DNA of 47,241 nucleotides, taken from contig REDJ01000097.1 of assembly GCA_007693555.1 (NCBI GenBank), positions 1 through 47,241 of the forward strand, in the 5' to 3' direction. The notes beneath the pieces were generated by a model. The model was given only the letters and a program-made list of their open reading frames with translations. It did not search any database and was not told where the DNA came from. The translations under genes were made by a program, and so were the position numbers. Below are positions 15,925 to 25,341 of the stretch, in pieces (the stretch's first letter is position 1; every line of letters starts with the position of its first letter). The stretch is from Bacteroidota bacterium (GTDB lineage Bacteria > Bacteroidota > Bacteroidia > Bacteroidales > UBA7960).

Positions 15925-18318
15925 ATGAAATACGGTTTTTTCGATAATAAAAAAAAGGAATACGTAATCACGCATCCGGCTACCCCTGCTTCCTGGAGTA
16001 ATTACCTGGGAGATACACGTTATGGAGCAATTATAACAAATAACGCAGGAGGATACAGCTTTTTCAGATCAGCCGTGCAGGGGCGTTTCATGCGTTTTCG
16101 AAGCAATACGATTCCGATAGATCAGCCGGGGCGCTTTATCTATTTCTATGACATGGAGACCAGAGAATCATGGTCGGCATCATGGCAGCCAATGGCAAAA
16201 CCGCTAAATGAGTTCGAATCTGTTTGCCGGCATGGTACAGCTTATAGCATCATCACATCAGGATACAGGGGTATAACATCAGAAACAACCTATTTTGTAC
16301 CATTAGGACAGGCTTTTGAGTATTGGCTGTGCAAACTCACAAACAACAGCAATAAAAAGAGAAAAATAAGGGTATTTACTTTTGTGGAATTTGCGAACCA
16401 CTGGCATATGTATCATGACACGGTCAATCTGCAGTATTCACAGTATATTATTAAATCCCGGGTAGCCGAAAATATTATAGAGCATGGAATTAATGTGAAT
16501 CTTTCTCTTGATGAGAAAGGGTCAGCGAACGAGGCGGCCAAATATTCTTTCATCGGGATTGCGGGAGCAAATGTCTCGGGTTTTGATACAGATCGTGAAG
16601 CTTTCCTTGGACGTTATGGTGATTATAAAAACCCGGAAGTAGTTTTGCAGGGTAAATGCAAACAATCGCTTGCCGAAGGATACAACGGTTGCGGTGTGCT
16701 ACAGACAGAGGTTGAGCTTGAACCGGGCGAAAGCAAAGAATTTACTGTTGTAATGGGTATTGGAAGGATAAATGATACTGGAAAAAGGGTAATGGAAGAA
16801 GCCAGTAACACAGCACTTGTAAAAGATCGCCTCAAAGAACTTATCCAACATTGGCATACCAGGCTCAGCCATTTTACAATAGAAAGCCCCGACAGCAGTT
16901 TTAACAGCATGATTAACACCTGGAATCCATACAACTGCCTGATTACCTTTGCATGGTCTCGCGCTGCAAGCCTTGTTTACGCAGGAGAAAGAGATGGCTA
17001 TGGATACCGTGATACGCTTCAGGACCTGTTAGGTATCATACATATTTTGCCGGAAGAGGCCAAAAAAAGATTAGAACTGATGATCACAGGTCAGGCATCC
17101 ACAGGTGGTGCCATGCCCGTGGTAAAATTCTATGGCCATAAACCCGGTATGGAAAAAGCCCCTGAAGAAGCAGAATACCGTTCTGATGATTCCATGTGGT
17201 TGTTCATTGCCATCCCCACCTATGTAAAAGAGACTGGTGACATCGACTTTTTTAACAAAGTGCTGCCATACGCTGACAATGGAGAAGACACGGTACTTAA
17301 TCACATGAAAAAAGCCATCATCTTCAATCTGAATCGAAGTGGAAAACATGGTTTACCATGTGGGCTTATGGCCGACTGGAATGACTGTCTTGAACTTGGT
17401 CATGATGGTGAATCTGTATTTGTTGCACTCCAGTTGTATTATGCTTTGGGTGTTTATGCCGATATCACAAAAATGCTTGGCCACCATAAGGAAACTAGCT
17501 GGTCTAAAGAACAGCAGTTAAGGTTAGGCGGCAGAATTGAAGAGCATGCATGGGATGGCAAATGGTACCTGCGCGCTTACAGTGAAAATGGGCAGGTTTT
17601 TGGATCTGAAAAAAATCAGGAAGGTAGTCTGTGGCTTAATCCACAAAGCTGGGCAGTCATAAGTGGTCACGCGGGAAAAGAACGTGCCAGAAAAATACTG
17701 GGAGTGGTCAAAGAACGACTAAGCACGAAGTACGGTATCATGATATGTGATCCTCCTTACGTCAATGAAGAGCTTTCTGTAATCAGAGCCGTCCTTTTTA
17801 ATCCGGGAATGAAGGAAAACGGTTCAATTTTTAACCACACACAAGGATGGATAGTAATGGCTGAAACATTGGCAGGTAATGGTGACAATGCATTTGAGTA
17901 TTTCCGGTCATCGATGCCGGCAAGTTATAATGAACAAGCAGATATCAGGCAAATTGAGCCCTATGTGTATAGCCAATCAACTCATGGCAAGCATAGCTCA
18001 CATCACGGGGCATCAAGTTTGCCTTGGCTTACTGGTGCTGCAACCTGGGCATATTATGCCGCAACACAATACATCCTGGGCATTCAACCGGATTACACCG
18101 GAATTCATATCAATCCATGTATTCCTGGAAATTGGGAAAAACTAAATATTACAAGGTATTTCAGGGGAAAAACATTGCATATTGAAATTCGCAATCCTGG
18201 GAAAATACAAAAAGGGATAAAGAAATTATTATTAAATGGAACTACACCCATAAAAGGTAACTTCATCCATGAATATATGCTTTCAGAATCAAATAAAGTT
18301 TTGGCAATTTTATCATAA
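15925..18318 (+). CDS. GH94 family glycoside phosphorylase, divergent copy of unknown aglycone
   Basis: The 797-residue product has no signal peptide and is cytosolic. It has the GH94 layout: N-terminal beta-sandwich (1-270), helical linker, (alpha/alpha)6 barrel (about 305-730) and a small C-terminal beta domain. The general acid is predicted as Asp484 in MADWNDCLELG. It starts like the 812-residue GH94 in the same operon, so the two are paralogues, but active-site motifs differ. It has YRDTLQDLLG where the other has [18 protein letters not shown] where the other has GRADWND, and it lacks the AYHQYQPL segment of cellobiose phosphorylases, having AMPVVKFYGHK there. This points to a different acceptor. 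N,N'-diacetylchitobiose, cellobionate or another beta-glucoside are candidates. GH94 enzymes give an alpha-sugar 1-phosphate with inversion. Confidence 0.88.
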   Translation: MKYGFFDNKKKEYVITHPATPASWSNYLGDTRYGAIITNNAGGYSFFRSAVQGRFMRFRSNTIPIDQPGRFIYFYDMETRESWSASWQPMAKPLNEFESVCRHGTAYSIITSGYRGITSETTYFVPLGQAFEYWLCKLTNNSNKKRKIRVFTFVEFANHWHMYHDTVNLQYSQYIIKSRVAENIIEHGINVNLSLDEKGSANEAAKYSFIGIAGANVSGFDTDREAFLGRYGDYKNPEVVLQGKCKQSLAEGYNGCGVLQTEVELEPGESKEFTVVMGIGRINDTGKRVMEEASNTALVKDRLKELIQHWHTRLSHFTIESPDSSFNSMINTWNPYNCLITFAWSRAASLVYAGERDGYGYRDTLQDLLGIIHILPEEAKKRLELMITGQASTGGAMPVVKFYGHKPGMEKAPEEAEYRSDDSMWLFIAIPTYVKETGDIDFFNKVLPYADNGEDTVLNHMKKAIIFNLNRSGKHGLPCGLMADWNDCLELGHDGESVFVALQLYYALGVYADITKMLGHHKETSWSKEQQLRLGGRIEEHAWDGKWYLRAYSENGQVFGSEKNQEGSLWLNPQSWAVISGHAGKERARKILGVVKERLSTKYGIMICDPPYVNEELSVIRAVLFNPGMKENGSIFNHTQGWIVMAETLAGNGDNAFEYFRSSMPASYNEQADIRQIEPYVYSQSTHGKHSSHHGASSLPWLTGAATWAYYAATQYILGIQPDYTGIHINPCIPGNWEKLNITRYFRGKTLHIEIRNPGKIQKGIKKLLLNGTTPIKGNFIHEYMLSESNKVLAILS

Positions 18319-18396
18319 TTGAAAATAAAGACACAATGCGGTTTTACTCTTTTCATAGTTGTTGTTTGATTTGGTTATTTTTTTGGTTTTTGTATG

Positions 18397-18442
18397 TTCG
18401 GCACCGGGATTATTTCATGTCTTGTAATCCCGGACTGCCGAA
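18397..18442 (+). promoter_or_regulatory. Intercistronic hairpin between GH94 and GH130 genes
   Basis: The arms 18397-18412 (TTCGGCACCGGGATTA) and 18425-18442 (TAATCCCGGACTGCCGAA) pair over about 16 positions with one small bulge and a 12-base loop. It lies in the 192-base gap between two genes of one operon and is not followed by a U-run. It may be an mRNA-stabilising or processing hairpin, or an inefficient terminator that lowers expression of the genes behind it. The structure is seen; the role is inference. Confidence 0.55.
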
Positions 18443-18510
18443 TATTCAAAACCATCTTAAACCGCAAAAATTTCTCACTTTTTACAATTAGATATTAAAT
18501 AATAAAAAAA

Positions 18511-19500
18511 ATGACAAAGATTTTTGGTTTAGACCTTAAAAATATTCCCTGGGAAGAAAAACCCTCAGATTGTAATGAACCAATTTGGCGATATAGCCAA
18601 AACCCTATTATTGGCTGGAATCCAGCAAAAAACATCGCAAGGGTTTATAATAGTGCCGTTTTACCTCATAATGGTTCATTCATTGGTGTTTTCAGGGCTG
18701 ACCATAAAAACGGGAGAGCCAACATCCATTTTGGACGGAGTAAAGATGGTCTTCACTTTGAGATAGATGATTATGTGATCCCCTGGAAAAACCAAAATGG
18801 AGAACCTGCACCCGTTAGTTACGCCTATGATCCTCGTCTTGTTAAAATAGACGATGCTTTTTATGTAGTTTGGTGTGATGACATGCATGGGCCCTCTATC
18901 GGACTTGGCTATACCAAAGATTTAGTCAATTGGATAAGACTACCTAATCCCCTGATGCCATTCAACCGGAATGGCGTTTTATTCCCAAGGAAGATTAATG
19001 GAAAGTATAAATTACTCAGCCGCCCCAGTGACAGCGGCCATACTCCCTTTGGAGATATTTTTATCAGTGAAAGTCCCGATCTGATCCATTGGGGGTACCA
19101 TCAAAAAGTGATGGGAAGAGGTGGTAAGGGCTGGTGGCAAGGCGTAAAGATTGGTTCAGGCCCTACCCCAATAGAAACCAGTGAAGGATGGCTGTTGTTT
19201 TACCATGGTGTTTCTTCAACATGCAATGGTTTTGTATACAGTCTGGGTGCCGCTATTCTGGATATTGACAACCCGGCTAAGGTAAAATACCGTTGCGGAA
19301 ACTATCTGCTCACTCCCCAGGAACAATATGAAGTCAGTGGTTTTGTTCCGAATGTAATTTTCCCCTGTCAAAACATATACGATGCAGAAACAGGAAGGAT
19401 AGCCATATATTATGGTGCTGCAGATACTTTCACAGCACTGGCTTTTTGCCATGTTGATGAAGTAGTGCAATATATAAAAGAATATCATGAAGATATTTGA
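18511..19500 (+). CDS. GH130 family beta-mannoside phosphorylase
   Basis: This 329-residue cytosolic protein is a five-bladed beta-propeller glycoside phosphorylase. The segments ARVYNSAVL, FRADHKNGRANIHFGRSKDG, SYAYDPRLVKIDD and HTPFGDIFISESPD follow the GH130 pattern, with Asp107 of YDPRL as the predicted general acid. Family members phosphorolyse beta-mannosides such as mannosyl-glucose, mannobiose, mannooligosaccharides or mannosyl-N-acetylglucosamine, giving alpha-mannose 1-phosphate; some members instead hydrolyse beta-1,2-mannosides. The length is nearer to the shorter GH130 groups than to the roughly 390-residue mannosylglucose phosphorylases, but I cannot fix the subfamily by eye. 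The stop is 30 bases before the sugar transporter gene, so the genes are co-transcribed. It is the clearest sign that the locus handles mannose-containing sugars. Confidence 0.9.
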   Translation: MTKIFGLDLKNIPWEEKPSDCNEPIWRYSQNPIIGWNPAKNIARVYNSAVLPHNGSFIGVFRADHKNGRANIHFGRSKDGLHFEIDDYVIPWKNQNGEPAPVSYAYDPRLVKIDDAFYVVWCDDMHGPSIGLGYTKDLVNWIRLPNPLMPFNRNGVLFPRKINGKYKLLSRPSDSGHTPFGDIFISESPDLIHWGYHQKVMGRGGKGWWQGVKIGSGPTPIETSEGWLLFYHGVSSTCNGFVYSLGAAILDIDNPAKVKYRCGNYLLTPQEQYEVSGFVPNVIFPCQNIYDAETGRIAIYYGAADTFTALAFCHVDEVVQYIKEYHEDI

Positions 19501-19530
19501 GCTGTTTATTAACCATAAAAACTTTGCATC

Positions 19531-20532
19531 ATGATCGTTATTCATTCTTACTCTTGGGCGGTTTTCCTTCTGTTCATAACCATGTTGTGCTGGGGTTCGT
19601 GGGCCAACACACAAAAAATGGCAACAAAAAAATGGCCTTTCCAGCTATATTACTGGGACTATGCCCTTGGAGTTCTGTTTCTTTCTCTATTGATGGCTTT
19701 CACAGCGGGAAGTATTGGTAATGAAGGACGAAGCTTTTGGGCGGATCTTATACAGGCAGATGCTTCAGCCGTAGGCTCAGCATTTCTGGGAGGCGTTGTG
19801 TTCAATATTGCTAATATCCTGCTCGTAGCTGCCATAGCTATTGCCGGAATGGCTGTTGCGTTCCCGATAGGTATCGGGTTAGCGCTTGTAATAGGTGTCG
19901 TGGTCAACTATATAGCAACACCACTGGGAAATCCCGTGCTGCTTTTTATAGGTGTTGGTCTGGTAACCACGGCTATAGTTCTGGATGCCCTGGCTTACCG
20001 GAAGCTGCCATCCTCCACACCTAAATCAACTTCCAAAGGTGTATTGATATCTCTGCTGGCAGGATTTCTGATGGGTTTCTTTTACAGGTTTGTAGCAGCA
20101 TCAATGGCCACAGATTTTGTAAATCCGGAAATCGGACGACTGACCCCCTATACAGCATCTGTTATATTCGCTATGGGCCTTCTGATCTCAAACTTTTTCT
20201 GGAATACTATCTTTATGTATAAACCACTGGCCGGAGAAAAAGTAACCTACCATGACTATTTCAGCAGGGGTACCACACGCCTTCATCTTATAGGAATCCT
20301 TGGGGGAGTTATATGGAGTATCGGGATGACTTTAAATATTATAGCAGCCGAACAAGCCGGGTTTGCCATATCCTATGGTTTGGGACAGGGAGCAACTCTT
20401 GTAGCGGCATTGTGGGGCGTTTTTATCTGGAAGGAATTTAAAGGAGCAAAAGGAGTAAACGGATTGCTTGCAGCGATGTTCGCATGCTTCATAGCTGGCC
20501 TGACATTGATAATCCTTGCCAGACTGCTGTGA
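19531..20532 (+). CDS. GRP/RhaT-like sugar transporter (DMT superfamily)
   Basis: A 333-residue inner-membrane protein with about ten hydrophobic helices. It begins with a WAVFLLFITMLCWGSWANTQK helix typical of the glucose/ribose porter (GRP) and RhaT-like branch of the drug/metabolite superfamily. The second half repeats the first in outline (GILGGVIWSIGMTLNIIAAEQAGFAISYGLGQG), as expected for the inverted-repeat fold. It probably moves a monosaccharide across the inner membrane. In this operon it lies between GH130 and the GH47-like lipoprotein, so it may import a sugar released in the periplasm, for example mannose or glucose. This gives the operon two different sugar transporters. The start at 19531 is 30 bases after the GH130 stop. 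Substrate unknown. Confidence 0.82.
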   Translation: MIVIHSYSWAVFLLFITMLCWGSWANTQKMATKKWPFQLYYWDYALGVLFLSLLMAFTAGSIGNEGRSFWADLIQADASAVGSAFLGGVVFNIANILLVAAIAIAGMAVAFPIGIGLALVIGVVVNYIATPLGNPVLLFIGVGLVTTAIVLDALAYRKLPSSTPKSTSKGVLISLLAGFLMGFFYRFVAASMATDFVNPEIGRLTPYTASVIFAMGLLISNFFWNTIFMYKPLAGEKVTYHDYFSRGTTRLHLIGILGGVIWSIGMTLNIIAAEQAGFAISYGLGQGATLVAALWGVFIWKEFKGAKGVNGLLAAMFACFIAGLTLIILARLL

Positions 20533-20603
20533 ATAAACTATATGGATTAAATAATATTATACTGATTTCCAGATAATTGCAAACAACTAAAAACAATAGC
20601 ACC

Positions 20604-21533
20604 ATGGTTACATTTGTCAAAAGAATGTATGTTAAGTGTATTATCATAGTGTTTCCATTATTCCCGGGGTTATTTGCCTGCAGCCAACCGGATAGCCATG
20701 CTGATATCAAAAAAAAACTTGCAGAAGATGTCATTAATGAGACTTTAAGAACCTGGGAAGCTTACGTTACCTATGCATGGGGAGCCGACGAACTACTTCC
20801 TCTCTCAAGGCAATATCGCAACTGGTATGATGAACCCATGTATATCAGCTTGATAGATGCCTATTCGACATTAAAGATCATGGGCCTTGAGGATGAATCA
20901 ACAAGGATAGAACAATTCGTTGCCGACACCATCAGCTTTGACAAAGATATTTATGTCAAAGCAGTGGAAACAGATTCAACACTCTGGTATGGAGCTGCCA
21001 ATAAATATACGGGAGAGATCATTAAAGAACATGATGTAACCCTTTGGGATGCATTTTTACCGTTGGTGCTGATTTCTTCAGGTGACTCAGACAGGGCCGC
21101 CAAAATTGTTTACACATGGGATAAATTATGGAACAAACACAGTTTGTTGCCCATGGGATATAACTTCCACAGGGATGAAATCACAAACCCGCCTTATTAC
21201 CTGAACCCGGAACTGATTGAATCAGCATATTATATGTATCATTACACCAACGACACTTTATATCTAAATATGCTTAAACAATACTGGGCAGACATTAAAG
21301 AATACTGCCGTGCAGATATAGCCTATACACATATTGAAAAGATAAATATAATTACAAAGGAGCAGGCTGATCAGATGTCAACATTCTTTTTTGCCGAAAC
21401 CCTTAAATATTTTTATCTGGCATTTCCCGGATCGGAAGTTCATCCCGAGAATTTTGTCTTTAACACAGAAGCCCACCCTTACAGGAAAGAACATTTTGAC
21501 AGCAAAGAATTAGTTAAAATGCTAGGTCTTTAA
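20604..21533 (+). CDS. GH47-like (class I alpha-mannosidase family) lipoprotein with large internal deletion
   Basis: The ATG at 20604 is preferred over an in-frame TTG at 20577, since it gives a standard lipoprotein signal (PGLFAC, Cys26). The 309-residue product matches GH47 at both ends. The N-terminal part has RTWEAYVTYAWGADELLPLS (49-68), SLIDAYSTLKIMGL (82-95) and SFDKDIYVKAVET (111-123). The C-terminal part has YLNPELIESAYYMY (199-212), FFFAETLKYFYLAF (261-274) and the calcium-binding FVFNTEAHP (284-292). The family is usually 440-500 residues. About 150 residues expected between VET (123) and LWYGAANKYTGEI (127-139) are absent without loss of frame. The acid-region Glu122 and base Glu203 remain, but the Asp-bearing DS(Y/F)YEY block is missing. 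The layout is nearest to EDEM-like members. Activity is doubtful; a binding role or a remodelled enzyme is possible. It lies 17 bases before the next GH94 gene. Confidence 0.8.
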   Translation: MVTFVKRMYVKCIIIVFPLFPGLFACSQPDSHADIKKKLAEDVINETLRTWEAYVTYAWGADELLPLSRQYRNWYDEPMYISLIDAYSTLKIMGLEDESTRIEQFVADTISFDKDIYVKAVETDSTLWYGAANKYTGEIIKEHDVTLWDAFLPLVLISSGDSDRAAKIVYTWDKLWNKHSLLPMGYNFHRDEITNPPYYLNPELIESAYYMYHYTNDTLYLNMLKQYWADIKEYCRADIAYTHIEKINIITKEQADQMSTFFFAETLKYFYLAFPGSEVHPENFVFNTEAHPYRKEHFDSKELVKMLGL

Positions 21534-21550
21534 CTTTTAAAACATAAAAA

Positions 21551-23989
21551 ATGAAATTTGGCTATTTTAACGACAATGACAGAGAGTATGTAATCAACAC
21601 TCCCACAACACCATATCCTTGGATCAACTATCTTGGGAATAATGATTTCTTTTCCATTATGTCGAACACAGGCGGGGGCTACAGCTTTTTTAAAGATGCC
21701 CGTCTGCGCAGAATCACGCGATTTACTTACAACACACCAGCCCTCGACATGCAGGGAAAATACTTTTATATTAAAGATGATGATGTTGTTTGGAATCCGG
21801 GGTGGAAACCTGTAAAAACAACACTGGACAATTATGAGTGTCGTCACGGACTTGGATATACCCGCATCATCAGCAGCAAGAATGATTTGCATGCAGATTT
21901 ATTGGCTTTTGTACCCCTCAACTTTACCGGAGAAATTCAAAAGATTACCCTTACCAACAAAAGCCTGGAGACAAAAAAAATCAAGCTGTTCTCTTATGTT
22001 GAGTTTTGTTTGTGGAATGCCCTTGATGACATGACCAATTTCCAGCGAAACTATTCAATCGGTCGTGCAGAATTGATTGACAATGCCGTTATCCATTTCA
22101 CCGATTTCCGCGACCGCCGTAATCATTATGCTTTTTCGGCCGTTAATTGCAACATTGATGGATTTGACTGTGACAGGGAAACATTTACAGGAACCCATAA
22201 TGGGTTAGAAAGTCCGCAAGTGGTAATGACAGGACAATCGCACGGATCAAGGGCCTTTGGTTGGTCACCTGTTGCTGCAATGCAAATTGAAATTACGCTT
22301 CAGCCTGGCGAAGAACGACAGTTGGTGTTTATGTTGGGCTATGCAGAGTACCCTGAGGAAGAGAAGTGGACAGCACCCGGACAAATCAACACGAGCAGAG
22401 TTGAGGAAATGAAAAAACAATTTGCAACTGCTGAACAGGTTGACAAAGCATTGAAAGAACTGGGTGTGTTTTGGTCTGAATTGCTTTCCGCATATCAGGT
22501 TAGCAGCCACGACGAAAAACTCAACCGCATGGTAAACATTTGGAATCAGTACCAGTGTATGGTTACTTTTAACTTGTCGCGAAGCGCATCCTATTTTGAA
22601 TCAGGCATAGGAAGGGGCATCGGTTTCAGGGATTCGAACCAGGACTTACTGGGTTTTGTTCACCAGGTACCTGAAAGAGCACGCGAACGCCTGATTGACC
22701 TCGCTTCAACCATGTTTGAAGATGGCGGTGCATACCATCAATACCAGCCACTAACAAAGAAAGGCAACCATGAGATAGGCGGCAATTTCAATGATGACCC
22801 GCTATGGATGATTTGTTCAACAGCTGCTTACATTCGGGAGACCGGTGACTTTAGCATACTTGAAGAACAAGTACCGTTCGACTGCAACCCTAAAAATAAG
22901 GCTACCATGTTTGAACACCTGAAAAGAGCTTTCTATCACGTGGTGAATAACAAAGGACCGCATGGATTGCCCCTGATCGGTCGTGCCGACTGGAATGACT
23001 GCCTGAACATGAACTGTTTCCTGAAATCACCCGATGAAGGATTCCAGACTGCCCCCTTTACCACCGATGGAAAAACAGCTGAATCCATCATGATTGCAGG
23101 AGCTTTCGTACTTTATGGTCGCGACTTTATAGAACTTTGCCGTGCTACAAAACAAATGGAAGAAGCAGAAAAAGCTGAGAAGTACATTAAGGAAATGACT
23201 CAAACCATTAAAAAGCATGGATGGGACGGCGATTGGTTCATCAGGGCCTACAATGCAAATGGTGAAAAAGTTGGTTCTGTGGAAAACGATGAAGGGAAAA
23301 TATTTATTGAATCGCAAGGTTTCTGTTCCATGGCAGGCATCGGATTAGAGGAGGGGTGGGTGCGTAAAGCCCTTGATTCAGTAAAAAAATATCTTGACTG
23401 CCCCTACGGGATAGTGCTCAACAACCCTGCTTTCACAACATACCGGATTGATCTCGGGGAAATTTCAACCTTCCTTCCTGGATATAAAGAAAATGCAGGC
23501 ATTTTCTGTCATAACAACCCCTGGATTATGATCGGCGAAACAATGATTGGAAGGGGAAACCATGCTTTCGAATATTGGCGGAAAATCGCTCCCTCCTATA
23601 ACGAGGAATCAAGTGAGTTACACAAAACCGAACCCTATGTTTATGCCCAAATGATAGCCGGTAAAGACGCATATAAACCCGGAGAAGCCAAAAACAGCTG
23701 GTTGACTGGTACTGCAGCATGGAATTTTGTTGCTATTTCCCAATATATTTTGGGCATAAAGCCCGAGTACGACGGGTTGGTTATCGAACCATGCATCCCG
23801 GAAGATTGGACAGGATACAGTGTTACCAGAAGATTTCGCGGTGCAACCTACCATATCGATATCAGTAATCCCAATCATGTGTCCAAAGGTGTAAGGAAAA
23901 TCAGTATGAATGGCAAAGAGATCACAGGTAACAAAATACCTTTGATACCTAAAGGTAGCAGTAGCAAAATAAAGGTTGTTATGGGTTAA
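21551..23989 (+). CDS. GH94 family cellobiose phosphorylase-like enzyme
   Basis: This 812-residue cytosolic enzyme carries the complete cellobiose phosphorylase motif set: [50 protein letters not shown] and [17 protein letters not shown], with general acid Asp480 in the ADWND motif. The length is as expected for cellobiose and diacetylchitobiose phosphorylases, shorter than cellodextrin phosphorylase. The reaction is cellobiose plus phosphate giving alpha-glucose 1-phosphate and glucose, saving one ATP relative to hydrolysis. It follows the GH47-like gene after 17 bases and closes the phosphorylase operon. Closeness to the divergent GH94 upstream points to gene duplication with change of specificity. 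The GH5 endo-enzymes of the window could supply cellodextrins. N,N'-diacetylchitobiose phosphorylase is the main alternative. Confidence 0.9.
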   Translation: MKFGYFNDNDREYVINTPTTPYPWINYLGNNDFFSIMSNTGGGYSFFKDARLRRITRFTYNTPALDMQGKYFYIKDDDVVWNPGWKPVKTTLDNYECRHGLGYTRIISSKNDLHADLLAFVPLNFTGEIQKITLTNKSLETKKIKLFSYVEFCLWNALDDMTNFQRNYSIGRAELIDNAVIHFTDFRDRRNHYAFSAVNCNIDGFDCDRETFTGTHNGLESPQVVMTGQSHGSRAFGWSPVAAMQIEITLQPGEERQLVFMLGYAEYPEEEKWTAPGQINTSRVEEMKKQFATAEQVDKALKELGVFWSELLSAYQVSSHDEKLNRMVNIWNQYQCMVTFNLSRSASYFESGIGRGIGFRDSNQDLLGFVHQVPERARERLIDLASTMFEDGGAYHQYQPLTKKGNHEIGGNFNDDPLWMICSTAAYIRETGDFSILEEQVPFDCNPKNKATMFEHLKRAFYHVVNNKGPHGLPLIGRADWNDCLNMNCFLKSPDEGFQTAPFTTDGKTAESIMIAGAFVLYGRDFIELCRATKQMEEAEKAEKYIKEMTQTIKKHGWDGDWFIRAYNANGEKVGSVENDEGKIFIESQGFCSMAGIGLEEGWVRKALDSVKKYLDCPYGIVLNNPAFTTYRIDLGEISTFLPGYKENAGIFCHNNPWIMIGETMIGRGNHAFEYWRKIAPSYNEESSELHKTEPYVYAQMIAGKDAYKPGEAKNSWLTGTAAWNFVAISQYILGIKPEYDGLVIEPCIPEDWTGYSVTRRFRGATYHIDISNPNHVSKGVRKISMNGKEITGNKIPLIPKGSSSKIKVVMG

Positions 23990-24165
23990 GCCTGGATAAT
24001 ACAATGTGAATATGGGATGCCTGTTGTCGATTGATTGTGTATGTTGAATAGCTATATATTGGTGCAAAGAATATATTATCTGTTGAGTTGATATTTTAAA
24101 TTAAATGCCAACATAAAATCAGTTATAACAACTAGACTTGATCTGCAAAATCAAAACTTCAAACC

Positions 24166-25341
24166 ATGATAAAAACAATTCGATTTTCATTTCTTATTGC
24201 ACTTCTTTTTACAAAACTTACAGCTTGTAATTCCAATGACTGGGTTATTATTCACGAATGGTCATCAACCTATAATAATGCTGACTGGAGTACCGCTTAT
24301 GCCGGTGATTTTGTGGCACAACAAAGCCCATGGGGAAATCAGCAAATGGCACCAGGCGATGTGTTTATAACAACACTTGAGTATCATGATGCTACCAACA
24401 ATGTCAGGCTTCGCACAATTACTGGTCCTCTTACGGGCAGTTCAACCAATCCTGGGTGGATGATGGTGAAGGGGAATCCACATGTTACTCTGGGTGACCA
24501 TTTCGATATAAGAAGCCCAAATTCTCCCTTTGGAGAAGGAGTCTGGTCAGGTAACATCAATGAGCTCCTGGTTTCCGCAGGCGGTCAGGAAGAAAATGAA
24601 GCTGACGCTGCCTACTTTAAAGCGGTGCAATTGCATGTGTTTTCCTGGGAATATAAGGGAAGCAACTGGACCGGAGTAACAATTCCCGAACAAAACTACC
24701 TGGGGGACATTCAGATACGTTTCCAGACCCTGGGATTTCCTGAAGCAGATCCTGAATCAGACGGATACATTGGAACCTACATAATTGGTGACCATGAATG
24801 GATTGTAAAACGATTTGATGGATATTGGCCTAATGGCGACCACGGCCTGTTGTTCTTCAACACCACACAAAGTGAAAGCATAGAAAACGTTGACGTAAAG
24901 GCAATCCTTGAGTTTGCTGTAGAAGATTACAATGAGCGTCTTAATCTTAATAAAACCGAGGTATATGTGCGTGGTGTACAAATATGGAAGGAGCCGTTAG
25001 CCGGATATATTAATACTACACTCCAGGATGTGAGTATTCAGTTTAACGGGGTTACCTATGGAATGAATACACCTGTTTCCACATTTGAAAAGACAGGAGG
25101 ATTATCTGGTATGGAAATAAAAATATATCCCAATCCTGCAAAAGATTATGTTTACGTTGACATGGATTTACAGAAGGAAGGTATGTTGAGCATCGCAGAT
25201 TTAAATGGAAAGGTTCTTCTAAGGACAGGGCTGCAAAACGGAACAAATGCCATTGACCTTTCCGGCATGCGCAAAGGGGCATACTTCGTTATGATAAGGA
25301 TTCAAAAAGGTTCTATTGTAAGGAGGTTACTTCTTTATTAG
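24166..25341 (+). CDS. Secreted protein of unknown type with T9SS sorting domain
   Basis: A 391-residue exported protein. The N-terminus (MIKTIRFSFLIALLFTKLTAC) is a signal segment ending in a possible lipobox with Cys21. The last 75 residues (IKIYPNPAKDYVYVDMDL ... RKGAYFVMIRIQKGSIVRRLLLY) form a type A T9SS sorting domain, which directs secretion across the outer membrane and cell-surface attachment. The part between (about 25-300) is rich in Trp, Gly and Asn (for example RFDGYWPNGDHGLLFF) and looks like an all-beta jelly-roll that could bind or cleave polysaccharide, but I do not recognise a family. It sits 176 bases after the cellobiose phosphorylase gene and before the SusC/D operon terminator, so a surface role in the same glycan system is likely. 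Lipobox plus sorting domain together is unusual. Confidence 0.72.
   Translation: MIKTIRFSFLIALLFTKLTACNSNDWVIIHEWSSTYNNADWSTAYAGDFVAQQSPWGNQQMAPGDVFITTLEYHDATNNVRLRTITGPLTGSSTNPGWMMVKGNPHVTLGDHFDIRSPNSPFGEGVWSGNINELLVSAGGQEENEADAAYFKAVQLHVFSWEYKGSNWTGVTIPEQNYLGDIQIRFQTLGFPEADPESDGYIGTYIIGDHEWIVKRFDGYWPNGDHGLLFFNTTQSESIENVDVKAILEFAVEDYNERLNLNKTEVYVRGVQIWKEPLAGYINTTLQDVSIQFNGVTYGMNTPVSTFEKTGGLSGMEIKIYPNPAKDYVYVDMDLQKEGMLSIADLNGKVLLRTGLQNGTNAIDLSGMRKGAYFVMIRIQKGSIVRRLLLY

Noticed and set aside
20577-21533. Frameshifted or pseudogenised GH47
   Set aside because: The frame is continuous, the lipoprotein signal is intact and both ends are conserved; the missing middle is an in-frame absence, not a frame break visible in this sequence.
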